Shown one piece after another: positions 7,833 to 16,406 of a stretch of DNA of 64,000 bases (positions within the stretch are counted from its first letter, which is position 1; each line of letters begins with the position of its first letter). Origin of the DNA: Diaphorobacter ruginosibacter (GTDB lineage: Bacteria; Pseudomonadota; Gammaproteobacteria; Burkholderiales; Burkholderiaceae_C); the NCBI RefSeq assembly GCF_014395975.1, contig NZ_CP060714.1:4774001-4838000 (forward strand). Reading direction: 5' to 3'. Made by a program: the position numbers and the translations under genes. The notes beneath the pieces are model-generated. The model searched no databases, was not told the origin of the DNA, and was given only the letters and a program-made list of their open reading frames with translations.

Positions 7833-9455
7833 ATGCCCTGCCGCATGCATTCACCCGTCCATCGGGGTCTTCGTTTTCTCTCTTCTTTGTATTCCCCCAC
7901 GGCCCTGTCTCGCGCGGTGCGGGTGGTGGTGTTTGCGGCGGTGGCGACCGTGCAGGTCCATGCAGCATCGGCGCAAGGCGTGGTGCTGCCTTCACTGGGG
8001 GATGGGCAGGATCTGACGACGGCGCAGGAGCGCAAGCTGGGCGACAAGATCATCAAGGAGCTCTACCGCGATCCGGACTATCTGGACGATGTCGTGATGA
8101 CGGACTACATGAGCACGATCCTGGCATCGCTCATGAAGGCGGCGGAGGCGCGTGGCGAGCTCTCCGAGGAGCAGAAGGAGCGCTATGCGTGGCAGATTCT
8201 GCTCGGGCGCGACAAGCAGGTGAATGCGTTTGCGTTGCCGGGGGGATATTTCGGCGTGTACCTCGGCCTGATCGCCGTGACCGGCACGCGCGATGAACTG
8301 GCTTCGGTGATGGCGCATGAAATGAGCCACGTGACGCAGCGGCACATTGCCCGCATGATCTCGGCGCAGGACAAGCTCACGCCGCTGATGATCGGCTCGA
8401 TGCTGCTGGGCGCGCTGGCCGCGAGCCGCAGTCCCGATGCGGGGGCTGCAATGATGATGGGCGGGCAGGCGCTGGTCGCCCAGAACCAGTTGAATTTTTC
8501 GCGCGACATGGAGCGCGAGGCGGATCGCATCGGCTTCGGGCTGATGAAGCCTGCCGGGTTTGCGCCGCAAGGCTTCGTGGGCATGTTCGACAAGCTGCAG
8601 CAGGCCAACCGCATCAACGACAACGGCAGCTGGCCGTATCTGCGCAGCCATCCGCTGACTTCGCAGCGTATCGCCGACATGCACACCCGGCTCGGCAAGG
8701 ACGACGTCGCGGAGCCAGCCGCATCGCTCGAGCATCTGATGATGGTGGGCCGGGCGCGGGTGCTGATGCGCCCTGGTGTGGAAGTGCTGCGCCAGTACAT
8801 CAACGAGACCCGGGATGTGGCGTTCGAGGCCAAGCCGCTGGACCGGCGCGTGGGCGCACTCTATGCCGCGGCCTTGAGCGCCGTGCACCTGCAGGACTAT
8901 GCGCTGGCCCGCGAATCGCTCGGCAGGCTCAAGGCTCTGGTGGGCGGAAACGGTGCCGGTGCGGGAGGCATGGCGGCCGCGAGGCGCCAGGCGCACCTGC
9001 TTGCCGCAGAGGTAGAGATGGCGGCGGGCAATGCCCAGGCCGCCTTGCGGGAGCTCGATGCCGGAGGCCAGAAGATCACGGCGGACGTGGGGCGTCCGGA
9101 ACTGCTTGAGCGCACCCAGGTGCTGCTCAAGCTGCAGCGTGGCGCCGAAATGACGGGCGCGCTGCAGACCTGGGTGGCCACGCATCCGTCGGATGCGGGG
9201 GCATGGCAGGCCCTGGCCCAGGTCTGGCGGCAGCAGGACCAGCCACTGCGCGCAGTCCGCGCCGAGGCCGAGGCGCAGATGGGTCATCGTGACTACGCGG
9301 CGGCGCGCGATCGCTTCAAGGCGGGGCAGGACATGGCGCGCGACTTAGCACGAAAGGGTGGCGGTGACTTCTACGATGCTTCGATCATCGACACGCGCCT
9401 GCGCGAAGTGGAGTCACTTCTGAAGGAGCAGGCTGCTGACCGCACTCTCAATTAG
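7833..9455 (+). CDS. bepA: Periplasmic M48 metalloprotease with TPR tail (BepA/YfgC-like)
   Basis: The protein has 540 residues from the ATG at 7833, which has a GAGGTG site 9 bases upstream; the frame opens earlier at 7785 without such support. A signal peptide ends near ASAQG (residue 49). The zinc site is HEMSH (162-166) with the third ligand in EREADRIG (Glu229). NAFALPGGYFGVYLGLI, the strand before the active site, is typical of BepA-like proteases. Residues 280-530 form TPR-like helices. BepA degrades stalled outer-membrane proteins and assists LptD assembly. The 3' end overlaps the convergent holin-family gene by 42 bases. Confidence 0.88.
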   Translation: MPCRMHSPVHRGLRFLSSLYSPTALSRAVRVVVFAAVATVQVHAASAQGVVLPSLGDGQDLTTAQERKLGDKIIKELYRDPDYLDDVVMTDYMSTILASLMKAAEARGELSEEQKERYAWQILLGRDKQVNAFALPGGYFGVYLGLIAVTGTRDELASVMAHEMSHVTQRHIARMISAQDKLTPLMIGSMLLGALAASRSPDAGAAMMMGGQALVAQNQLNFSRDMEREADRIGFGLMKPAGFAPQGFVGMFDKLQQANRINDNGSWPYLRSHPLTSQRIADMHTRLGKDDVAEPAASLEHLMMVGRARVLMRPGVEVLRQYINETRDVAFEAKPLDRRVGALYAAALSAVHLQDYALARESLGRLKALVGGNGAGAGGMAAARRQAHLLAAEVEMAAGNAQAALRELDAGGQKITADVGRPELLERTQVLLKLQRGAEMTGALQTWVATHPSDAGAWQALAQVWRQQDQPLRAVRAEAEAQMGHRDYAAARDRFKAGQDMARDLARKGGGDFYDASIIDTRLREVESLLKEQAADRTLN

Positions 9456-9770
9456 CATGCTGAGCACGGAGTAGATCAGCGAGCCGAGCAGCGCGGCGCC
9501 GAACCCGTGCACCTGGAAACCGTTGCCCAGCAGCGAGCCGGCGGCCCAGAACATGAGCGCATTGATGACGAAGAGGAAGAGCCCGAGCGTGACCAGCGTG
9601 ACCGGCAACGTGAGCACGATGAGTACCGGGCGCACGATGGTATTGAGCAGGCCGATGACGGCGGCGGCGATCAGCGCGCTGGTGAAGCTGTGCACTTCGA
9701 CGCCACTGTAGATGTAGGCCACGCACAGCAGGGCGACTGCGCTGAGCAGCCATTTGAGAAGGAGTTTCAT
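9414..9770 (-). CDS. Phage-holin-family (PF04020-type) four-helix membrane protein
   Basis: The protein has 118 residues and is almost all hydrophobic: helices near 5-22, 30-52, 56-78 and 90-112. NTIVRPVLIVLTLPVTLVTLGLF is the hallmark of this small bacterial family, called holin by similarity but present in chromosomes without phage. Function is unknown. There are no phage genes around it. It overlaps the 3' end of the protease gene on the other strand. Confidence 0.85.
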   Translation of the reverse strand: MKLLLKWLLSAVALLCVAYIYSGVEVHSFTSALIAAAVIGLLNTIVRPVLIVLTLPVTLVTLGLFLFVINALMFWAAGSLLGNGFQVHGFGAALLGSLIYSVLSMLIESAVSSLLLQK

Positions 9771-9831
9771 GCCCCGGAGAATAGCACCGGCGGTGACGGC
9801 AGCAGTAGCGGCCGGTGCATTGTCAAAGGGA

Positions 9832-10356
9832 TCACTCCACCGCGACGAACATCATGCAGAACAGGCCCGCGAGCGTGCCGGGCAGGGCCCAGGTGCGGCT
9901 GGGCTTCTTGATGATCACCGGGACGGGTTGCGCCGCGGTGGGTGCATCGGCCTGGGGCTCTGCCTGCCCTTGCTGTAGTTGCGGGGCTAGGCCCATGGCG
10001 TTTTCCTGCTTGGGGCGACGTGCATCGACCAGTTCCGCTCCCGCACCGTACTGCTGCTGGAGCTGCAGCACGAGATCGGGCAGCGGTGCCTTGGCGAGAA
10101 CGGTGTCGACGCGAGCCCGCGATCCGGCTTCTGCCGCCACCCAGGGCAACATCTGCGCGAACAGCTTGTCGGCCCACTTGGCACGCCACGATTCGCGGGC
10201 GCTGTGGCTCACCCATTTGCTGATGCGATGCGTCATGCGGGGAGCGCACGCCACCAGAACCCACTGCGTCGCCTGGCCGCTGGCTTGATGGGCCAGCGGT
10301 TGAATGATCTGCCGAGCGTACTCGGCGTCGTCGACATACACGATGATGGTGTCCAT
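9832..10356 (-). CDS. Hypothetical protein with C-terminal membrane helix
   Basis: The protein has 174 residues from the ATG at 10356; an open frame extends far upstream but that part reads like shadow of the TerC gene. The N-terminal 110 residues begin MDTIIVYVDDAEYARQIIQPLA, resembling the first strand and helix of a universal-stress-type fold, and are followed by a Gln/Ala/Pro-rich linker and one hydrophobic helix near the end (ALPGTLAGLFCMMFVAV). It may be a tail-anchored protein of the inner membrane. I do not recognise a named family and assign no function. Confidence 0.6.
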   Translation of the reverse strand: MDTIIVYVDDAEYARQIIQPLAHQASGQATQWVLVACAPRMTHRISKWVSHSARESWRAKWADKLFAQMLPWVAAEAGSRARVDTVLAKAPLPDLVLQLQQQYGAGAELVDARRPKQENAMGLAPQLQQGQAEPQADAPTAAQPVPVIIKKPSRTWALPGTLAGLFCMMFVAVE

Positions 10357-10556
10357 GAGACGTCCTTGAAGTTGCGGCGAAGGCGGATGCGTGCTTCGTG
10401 TGCGATGCACGTGTCCGCCAGAATGCATTGCTCTGCATCTGCAATATACAGATGCATGTCCCCTGCAGTGCTTTTTGCACTGGAAATCAGGGGATTGGCG
10501 CGATGTCGCCAGGGGCTCCCTTTCCCCAGGCGGAGAAGGGAGCCATGTCACTTCGG

Positions 10557-11291
10557 TCAGTGTGCGGCGCTGGCGCCTTCGCCTTGCTTGCGGCGTGCCA
10601 GAACGGCCTTGCCGATCACCAGCACCAACAGGGCGCCCGCGACGCTCGCAGCGTAGCGGATGGTGTCGGTCTGGGCGATCTTGAGCATCCACTGCCACTT
10701 GTCGGGGTTGGCGAACACGGGGTCGGTCACGAGCATGCCGCCAGCGATCCAGCCCAGCAGCATGCCGCCGGCCGTGATGATAATGGGGAAGCGCTCCATG
10801 AGCTTGATGACCAGTTGGCTGCCCCAGACGATGATCGGGATCGAGATCAGCAGGCCCAGCACCACCAGCAGGAACGAATGATCGCCTGCATTCTGTGCTG
10901 CACCGGCGATGGCGATCACGTTGTCCACGCTCATCACCAGGTCGGCGACGATGATGGTCTTGATCGCGGCCAGCAGCTTGTCGCTTCCGGCAACTTCGCC
11001 GTGTCCGTCCTCGTCGGGAGCCAGCAGCTTCACGCCGATCCACACCAGCAGGATCGCGCCCACGAATTTCAGGAAGGGCAGGTTCAGCAGCGTCATCGCA
11101 AAGGCGATCAGCACGACCCGCAGAATGATGGCACCGGCGGTGCCCCAGATGATGCCCTTGGTTCGCTGCGCAGGCGGCAGCTTGCGGCAGGCCAGTGCGA
11201 TCACCACAGCATTGTCGCCACCCAGCAGGATGTCGATGATGATGATCTGACCCAGCGCGACCCAGAATTCGGGCGAAGTCAAAAAGTCCAT
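10557..11291 (-). CDS. TerC/YjbE-family membrane protein, probable Mn2+ exporter
   Basis: The protein has 244 residues with about seven helices. GGDNAVVIALACRKLP in helix 2 and VMSVDNVIAIAGAA in the middle are the two acidic motifs (DN pairs) of TerC-like proteins. Start at 11291 has GAGGA just upstream; longer openings to 11441 lack support. The YjbE subgroup is known for being controlled by the yybP-ykoY riboswitch, and such an element lies 175 bases upstream in the same direction (11467-11640). Together they support manganese efflux or manganese supply to exported enzymes. Substrate is inferred, not shown. Confidence 0.88.
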   Translation of the reverse strand: MDFLTSPEFWVALGQIIIIDILLGGDNAVVIALACRKLPPAQRTKGIIWGTAGAIILRVVLIAFAMTLLNLPFLKFVGAILLVWIGVKLLAPDEDGHGEVAGSDKLLAAIKTIIVADLVMSVDNVIAIAGAAQNAGDHSFLLVVLGLLISIPIIVWGSQLVIKLMERFPIIITAGGMLLGWIAGGMLVTDPVFANPDKWQWMLKIAQTDTIRYAASVAGALLVLVIGKAVLARRKQGEGASAAH

Positions 11292-11466
11292 AAAGTCCTC
11301 AACGTCAATGGTCAAAGGCTCGGCTCCACCGTGACATGGTAGTGCAGAACCTGGCTTGATTGGTTGTCGGATCGATCGCGGAGAACTTGTCTGTTCCGTG
11401 CAAGCGCGCGAGGGGCGCTTGGCATGAAGGGCGCAAGCCAACCTTGATCAGCCCGACAGGGCCATC

Positions 11467-11640
11467 AAAGGTCTTGCTCAGCCAGGCTATTGACGTTGTA
11501 TTTCACCTGTGCCCGGGCTGCCGGAAGCTTGCGCTTCGTACTGACGACAGACCGTGAGCCCGCTGTCCACGCACACTCCCGCGAGTGAATTGCCCGTTGG
11601 TTGGAGTGGATTTCGGGTTGGGAGCTACTCCCCTTCAATC
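11467..11640 (-). ncRNA. yybP-ykoY-type manganese riboswitch upstream of TerC gene
   Basis: Read on the minus strand, the element starts GAAGGGGAGTAGCTCCC (near 11636), continues to GTCGTCAGTACG, then CCGGCAGCCCGGGCAC, GCCTGGC, and closes with GAGCAAGACCTTT (ending at 11467). These are the conserved blocks of the yybP-ykoY class: the GGGGAGUAG strand, the GUCGUCA...UACG junction, and the closing CCUUU that pairs with AAGG. The class binds Mn2+ and turns on exporter genes. The 560-base gap 11292-11851 otherwise shows a 175-base expression platform and the start region of the divergent small gene. Confidence 0.92.
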
Positions 11641-11851
11641 CCGCGATTGGAACACATCTGCGGGCATCCGTGCAAGCGTCCACGTACGAGATGTTGAAGG
11701 TGTCCATGAACAACGCAGGCCGCCTGATCGCACCAGGGCTCAAGGTTGCGCTATGGTTTTTCTGTCGCTTTCCAGTGAATGGGGATGACCCTTGGTGCTG
11801 TGGAGGCAGGGCCGCGGAAGCCGTCGCGAAGGCTTATCATCGTGGCCCTTC

Positions 11852-12271
11852 ATGAGCTGTACAACCGAAACCTCCATCCATATCACCGACATCGAAGCGG
11901 CCATCAATCACTGGCGCCTGCGCGCGCCGGCCGACGCTGGAGCAGCGCTGGCGGACGAGCTGATTGCGCTGGCCGAGGTGTACGCGCGGATGGTCTACCA
12001 GCGCCTCGATGCGATCGCCGAGGACGCCATGCCGCCCGACGCGCTGTTTGCGTGGCTCGAGTGGTACGAGACGACGATGGACACGCCATGCATCGCGATC
12101 TGCTCGACCAGCCAGGGTGATGCCACCTGCAAGGGCTGTGGCCGCACTTTCGGCGAGGTGCAGAACTGGCTGGAGTTCACTCCTGTGCAAAAGCGCGCGG
12201 TGTGGCGGCGCATCACGATCGAGGCCACCGCGCTACGCTTTACCCGCTACAAGGAGCGCGCCGGCGGATAG
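11852..12271 (+). CDS. DUF3717 + DUF1289 small cysteine protein
   Basis: The protein has 139 residues. The N-terminal 60 residues (ITDIEAAINHWR ... AEVYARMVYQR) resemble DUF3717; residues 82-125 match DUF1289, with the pattern PCIAIC, CKGCGRT and EVQNWLEF. The four conserved Cys could bind metal. The ATG at 11852 gives the length common for this fusion in Burkholderiales; the frame is open upstream to 11792 but that part is not conserved-looking. No function is known. The gene stops two bases before the MITE-like element begins. Confidence 0.75.
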   Translation: MSCTTETSIHITDIEAAINHWRLRAPADAGAALADELIALAEVYARMVYQRLDAIAEDAMPPDALFAWLEWYETTMDTPCIAICSTSQGDATCKGCGRTFGEVQNWLEFTPVQKRAVWRRITIEATALRFTRYKERAGG

Positions 12272-12272
12272 C

Positions 12273-12440
12273 CTAGGGAGCCTCTGCAAAACCCTCGCCA
12301 ATTGGCTGGACGCGGATCGGGATGAGCCGCAAGGCGTCTTTTGAAGGCAATAGCAGTAGCTATTGACGAAAAAGACAACGCCGCGGATCGCCCGAGGCCG
12401 CGTTCAGACGATGGCAGGGAGTTTTGCGGAGGTTCCCTAG
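12273..12440. mobile_element. 168-bp palindromic MITE-like element with CTAG flanks
   Basis: Both ends carry near-identical inverted repeats: CTAGGGAGCCTCTGCAAAAC (12273-12292) and, inverted, CTAGGGAACCTCCGCAAAAC (12421-12440), 18 of 20 matching. The palindrome continues imperfectly through the whole element (GACGCGG, GGCGT and GTCTTTT blocks on both arms) to a central CAATAGC-AGTA-GCTATTG. The outer CTAG fits the YTAR duplication made by IS5-type transposases, so it may be a target duplication. No coding capacity. It sits between two small genes without disrupting either. Confidence 0.75.
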
Positions 12441-12513
12441 TGCATGCCGGGCAGCAGGTGCGGTGCGCTTGTGGTTTACGCGGCCCGCACAAACGGCTAT
12501 CGTGGAGTGCATC

Positions 12514-12828
12514 ATGCTGCGTCTCATGACCGCCCCTGACATTGTGCAAGCCCGGATCTGGTGTGATCTGCTGTGCGAGGCGGGCCTGCCCGCCAAGGTG
12601 CTGCGCGAGCACTTCGCGTCCGTGCACGGACTGATGCCGCCCGCCGAATGCCATCCCGAAATCTGGCTCGAATACGAGGAGCATGAGCCTGCGGCGCGCA
12701 CGCTGCTAAAGGACCTCGAGCGGCTCCCTCAGCGTCGCTGGCGTTGCCGCTGCGGTGAGACAGTGGAGGGCGGGTTCGAGCAATGCTGGAGCTGCGGCGG
12801 CTTCATGCAGGCGGGACAGCCGCTGTAG
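12514..12828 (+). CDS. DUF2007-type small protein with C-terminal zinc ribbon-like Cys
   Basis: The protein has 104 residues. The ATG at 12514 has a TGGAG site 6 bases upstream. Residues 1-70 (MTAPDIVQARIWCDLLCEAGLPAKVL ... EIWLEYEEHEPAARTLL) follow the DUF2007 pattern, a ferredoxin-like fold often called putative signal-transducing protein. The tail RCRCGETVEGGFEQCWSCGG has four Cys in CxC and CxxC pairs and probably binds zinc. Molecular role is unknown. Confidence 0.75.
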   Translation: MLRLMTAPDIVQARIWCDLLCEAGLPAKVLREHFASVHGLMPPAECHPEIWLEYEEHEPAARTLLKDLERLPQRRWRCRCGETVEGGFEQCWSCGGFMQAGQPL

Positions 12829-12864
12829 CCCCTGCGGCAGCCCGCGCTGCACGGGCGGGGGTCA

Positions 12865-13425
12865 CTACTTCCAGCGGATCGGCTCGAAATGCACGCTGCC
12901 CAGTTGGCTGCTGAGCGTGAGCGCGCCTTCCTGGATGGTCGCCTGCAGTTGCATGCTGCGCTCGGCCAGTGTCGCGAGCTGCTGGGAGGCTTCTGTGGGA
13001 ATGCGCCAGACCTGCACCTTGTCGAGGCGCGAGAGCTTGCTCTCGATGCCCTTCCACCAGATTTCCGAGGCGTGATTGAACGGATAGACAATGACCGCGT
13101 CGGTCTTGCTGCAGGCCTTGGTCAGCGGCTTGTCCTCGGGCTGGCCCACCTCGATCCACAGGCGCTTGCGGCCGGTGAAGTCGGTGAGGGACACGTCAGG
13201 GTCCTCCACGTCGGACAGGCCTGCTCCGAAAGCCAGCGTGCCGTCTCCGTTGCAGGTGGCCTGCAACTGGTAGGCGTTGAGCGCCAGGGCCGCCAGGCGG
13301 ATCATCATGCGCTCGTCGGTTTCGCTGGGGTGACGGGCGAGGGTCAGCGCGTGGTCGGCGTAGTAGCTGTTGTCGATGTCGGCTATCGACAGATTGGCTT
13401 TGAAAATGGTGGATTTGAGGGCCAT
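12865..13425 (-). CDS. yaeQ: YaeQ-family protein
   Basis: The protein has 186 residues from MALKSTIFKANLSIADID at 13425; the longer frame upstream is rejected because YaeQ proteins begin with this block. Conserved YaeQ segments include HPSETDERMMIRLAAL, GLSDVEDPDVSLTDF and RKRLWIEVGQPED. The fold is related to PD-(D/E)XK nucleases but a physiological substrate is not established; older reports tied it to RfaH suppression. It is transcribed in the same direction as purB, which is 137 bases upstream of it, and may be co-transcribed with purB. Confidence 0.93.
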   Translation of the reverse strand: MALKSTIFKANLSIADIDNSYYADHALTLARHPSETDERMMIRLAALALNAYQLQATCNGDGTLAFGAGLSDVEDPDVSLTDFTGRKRLWIEVGQPEDKPLTKACSKTDAVIVYPFNHASEIWWKGIESKLSRLDKVQVWRIPTEASQQLATLAERSMQLQATIQEGALTLSSQLGSVHFEPIRWK

Positions 13426-13562
13426 GCTGTGTGACGCCGTTGGCTTTGATCGGTGAATCGTTGGGTGGTGGGAGCCCATATGCCCGCTGCGCTTCGCAGG
13501 CTCGCTCCGGCTGGCGGGTACGGGAGAGGGAGCGGCGTTCTGAGAATCGCCACCCCTCTTCA

Positions 13563-14942
13563 TCAGACCCGCTTGGCCAGCTCTGCCGCCTTGCCCGTGT
13601 AACTGCCCGGCGTCATGGCCAGCAGGCGATCCTTGTCGGCCTGGGGAATGTCCAGGGACCGGATCAGGGCGTGCAGCGCCTCGGCCGTCACGGTCTTGCC
13701 GCGTGTGACTTCCTTGAGCTTTTCATAGGCGCCGGCCACGCCGTAGCGGCGCATCACGGTCTGGATGGGCTCGGCCAGGACTTCCCAGCTGTTGTCGAGG
13801 TCTTCGGCCAGCGCTTCCTCGTTGAGCTCCAGCTTGTTCAGGCCGGTCAGCAGCGAGTTGTACGCGAGCACGGCGTAGCCCAGCGCCACGCCGATGTTGC
13901 GCAGCACGGTGCTGTCGGTCAGGTCGCGCTGCCAGCGGCTGATCGGCAGCTTGTCCGAGAGGTGGCGCAGCAGCGCGTTCGCCAGGCCCAGGTTGCCCTC
14001 GGCGTTTTCGAAGTCGATCGGATTGACCTTGTGCGGCATGGTCGAGGAGCCGATTTCGCCCGCCTTGAGCTTCTGCTTGAAGTAGCCCAGGCTCACGTAG
14101 CCCCAGATGTCGCGCGAGAGGTCGATCAGGATGGTGTTGGTGCGCGCCACGGCATCGAACAGCTCGGCCATGTAGTCGTGCGGCTCGATCTGGATCGAGT
14201 ACGGCTGGAACGTGATGCCCAGGCCCTCGGGCTCGTGCGCCTCGATGACCTTCCTGCTGAAGGCTTCCCAGTCGAAGTCGGGCCAGGCGGAGAGGTGGGC
14301 GTTGTAGTTGCCCACGGCGCCGTTCATCTTGCCGAGGATCTTCACGCCGCTGATGCGGTCGCAGGCGTTCTGCAGGCGCATCACCACGTTGGCGATTTCC
14401 TTGCCGACGGTGGTGGGGCTGGCGGTCTGGCCGTGCGTGCGGCTGAGCATCGGCACGTCGGCGAACTGGCGGGCCATCTCGCGCAGCTTGAGCTGGATGC
14501 GGTCCAGCGTCGGCAGCACGACCTGGTCACGGCCCGCGCGCAACTGCAGCGCATGGCTGGTGTTGTTGATGTCTTCGCTGGTGCAGGCGAAATGCACGAA
14601 TTCGGCGGCCTTCTGCAGCTCGGGACGCGCCTCGAATTGGGACTTGATCCAGTACTCGACCGCCTTCACGTCGTGGTTCGTGGTCTTCTCGATCTCCTTG
14701 ATGGCAGCCGAGTCGGCTTCGGAGAAATTGCTCACGAGGCTGTGCAGGTAGCTGCGCGCGCCGGCCGACAGGGGCTTGAATTCGGCGAATCCGGCATCGG
14801 ACAGGGCGATGAACCAGGTGATTTCCACCTGCACGCGGCGCTGCATGTAGCCATGCTCGCTCATGATGGGGCGAAGGTCTGCGAGCTTGGCGGCGTAGCG
14901 GCCGTCAAGGGGGGAGAGGGCGGTGATCGTGGACAGGCTCAT
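13563..14942 (-). CDS. purB: Adenylosuccinate lyase
   Basis: The protein has 459 residues, the normal length for the E. coli-type enzyme. It removes fumarate from adenylosuccinate and from SAICAR in purine synthesis. The family signature GEIGSSTMPHKVNPIDFENAEGN covers the flexible catalytic loop with its Ser; SRTHGQTASPTT holds the catalytic His. The N-terminus MSLSTITALSPLDGRYAAK is typical. The gene is divergent from the GST gene, with 220 bases between them for both promoters. Confidence 0.98.
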   Translation of the reverse strand: MSLSTITALSPLDGRYAAKLADLRPIMSEHGYMQRRVQVEITWFIALSDAGFAEFKPLSAGARSYLHSLVSNFSEADSAAIKEIEKTTNHDVKAVEYWIKSQFEARPELQKAAEFVHFACTSEDINNTSHALQLRAGRDQVVLPTLDRIQLKLREMARQFADVPMLSRTHGQTASPTTVGKEIANVVMRLQNACDRISGVKILGKMNGAVGNYNAHLSAWPDFDWEAFSRKVIEAHEPEGLGITFQPYSIQIEPHDYMAELFDAVARTNTILIDLSRDIWGYVSLGYFKQKLKAGEIGSSTMPHKVNPIDFENAEGNLGLANALLRHLSDKLPISRWQRDLTDSTVLRNIGVALGYAVLAYNSLLTGLNKLELNEEALAEDLDNSWEVLAEPIQTVMRRYGVAGAYEKLKEVTRGKTVTAEALHALIRSLDIPQADKDRLLAMTPGSYTGKAAELAKRV

Positions 14943-15165
14943 AGCCCTCTATTGTAGGTCGCGCGGCCCAAAAGCTCTTGCCCATGGGTTTGCGCGGGCT
15001 GCCCGCCATGTGTTGCTGCCAGTGGACGAACACCCGGCGCGGTGCATGTGGTTTGCACCTACGGCCACCGGGTGGAACGGGGCGGCCCGCCAACTGGCCC
15101 TAGAATCAGTTTGTCCCTGAATTAAATAAGCGACTATTACTGATAGTGATAGCGAAAGTTAGACC

Positions 15166-15786
15166 ATGAAACTCATCGGATCCTCGACTAGCCCCTATGT
15201 GCGCAAGGTGCGCATCGTGATGGCCGAGAAAAAGCTGGACTACCGGTTCGCCGAGGAGTCGCCGTGGGCCGATGACAGCCAGGTCAGCGCGTCGAATCCG
15301 CTGGGCAAGGTGCCGTGCCTCGTGATGGAGGGGGGCGAAGCCGTGTTCGATTCCCGTGTGATCGTCGAATATCTGGACACACTTTCCCCCGTGGGCAAGC
15401 TCATTCCCTCCACCGGCCGTGAGCGCGCCGAGGTCAAGACCTGGGAGGCGCTGGCCGACGGCGTGATCGATGCGGGCGTGCTGGCGCGCATGGAGGTCAC
15501 CTGGCAGCATCGCAAGGAGTCGGAGCGCTCGCAGGCCTGGATCGACCGCCAGTTCGGCAAGATCCGCTCGGGACTGTCTGCCATGAGCCAGGGCCTGGGA
15601 GAGAAGCCCTACTGCAGCGGCATTCATCTGAGCCTGTCGGACATTGCCGTGGGGTGCGCCCTGGGGTGGCTGGCCTTCCGTTTCCCGGAAATCGAGTGGC
15701 GGGACGACTATCCCAATCTCGCCCGCCTGCACGACAAGCTGGCGCTGCGTCCGAGTTTCGTGGATACCCAGCCACCGGCGGCCTGA
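15166..15786 (+). CDS. Glutathione S-transferase family protein (YibF-like)
   Basis: The protein has 206 residues. The thioredoxin-like N-domain begins MKLIGSSTSPYVRKVRIVMAEKK, with SPYVRK at the glutathione site, and has the cis-proline GKVPCLV and the glutamate/serine pair VFDSRVI. Residues 85-200 form the all-helical C-domain. The pattern is closest to E. coli YibF. The enzyme is cytoplasmic; substrate is unknown. A strong terminator follows. Confidence 0.92.
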   Translation: MKLIGSSTSPYVRKVRIVMAEKKLDYRFAEESPWADDSQVSASNPLGKVPCLVMEGGEAVFDSRVIVEYLDTLSPVGKLIPSTGRERAEVKTWEALADGVIDAGVLARMEVTWQHRKESERSQAWIDRQFGKIRSGLSAMSQGLGEKPYCSGIHLSLSDIAVGCALGWLAFRFPEIEWRDDYPNLARLHDKLALRPSFVDTQPPAA

Positions 15787-15837
15787 ACGTCCCGCCCAGT
15801 CCCCGACGGGGCGATGGGCAAATTTGCAAAGTCCGTT

Positions 15838-15882
15838 CCCCAAAAACAAAGAGCGCCATGAAGGCGCTCTTTGTTTTTGGGG
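15838..15882. terminator. Bidirectional terminator after the GST gene
   Basis: Two perfectly complementary 20-base arms (15838-15857 and 15863-15882) form CCCCAAAAACAAAGAGCGCC and its complement around a 5-base loop. The GC core (GAGCGCC) is followed by T-rich sequence on both strands, so it can stop the GST transcript and any read-through from the right. Confidence 0.92.
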
Positions 15883-16406
15883 AGAAAAAAGTCGCGAAGC
15901 GTCCCGAAACGAAATAAGAGAGGGAGGGAGGAGAAGCGCTTCAGGATTTCCAGTCAAACGCGATGTCTGAAAGGCTTCGCAACTACAAAACTATTCTGTC
16001 ATCTATCCAATGATTTATTCACTTAAATGAACAGGTCATGCATATAGAGTAAGGCCAAATCACGGAAGTTCCATCCAATTTTCACAAAAAAATGTAACTA
16101 CTGCGAGCTGCTCCGCAGGGCTCCCAAGCCCTTGCAAAAAGCGGTTACCGGCATCTGCCTTTCGCCTGGTTTCCCTGCGAAGGACGCGGTCTTTGGATGC
16201 GCGTCGCAGGCCGGTCCGGGAGCTTCGAACGGCTGGTGGAATAGTTATGGAAAATTCATCTGGATGCAATAGTCGGCCTGTCAGCCAACGGCTCGAACAT
16301 CGCAGATGCTCAGAGCGGTACAGAATTGTTCACAATCATGGGCGATGGGTACGCACGGGAGGCGACAGCGGCCGCCACACCGGAGAGGCGGGCGGCCCTG
16401 CCGTCC
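15883..16406. other. 524-base gap without a convincing gene
   Basis: The gap lies between the convergent GST and RND genes. Composition is lower in GC around 15985-16090. Short open frames (minus 16060-16269, plus 16193-16489) have no recognisable domain, weak starts and do not look like proteins. I see no tRNA, riboswitch or insertion sequence. It might be a remnant of lost DNA. Confidence 0.5.

Noticed and set aside
9414..9770. Prophage remnant suggested by the 'holin' name
   Set aside because: The family is widespread in bacterial chromosomes and no other phage gene is near.
10490..10556. Inverted repeat GGCTCCCTT/AAGGGAGCC after the TerC gene as terminator
   Set aside because: Loop and stem are plausible but there is no T tract in the direction of transcription, so I did not list it as a terminator.
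13431..14957. A 508-codon plus-strand frame opposite purB
   Set aside because: Shadow; purB is complete and conserved.
16060..16269. A 69-codon minus-strand frame in the GST-RND gap
   Set aside because: No ribosome site, no recognisable domain and mixed composition; not enough to call a gene.
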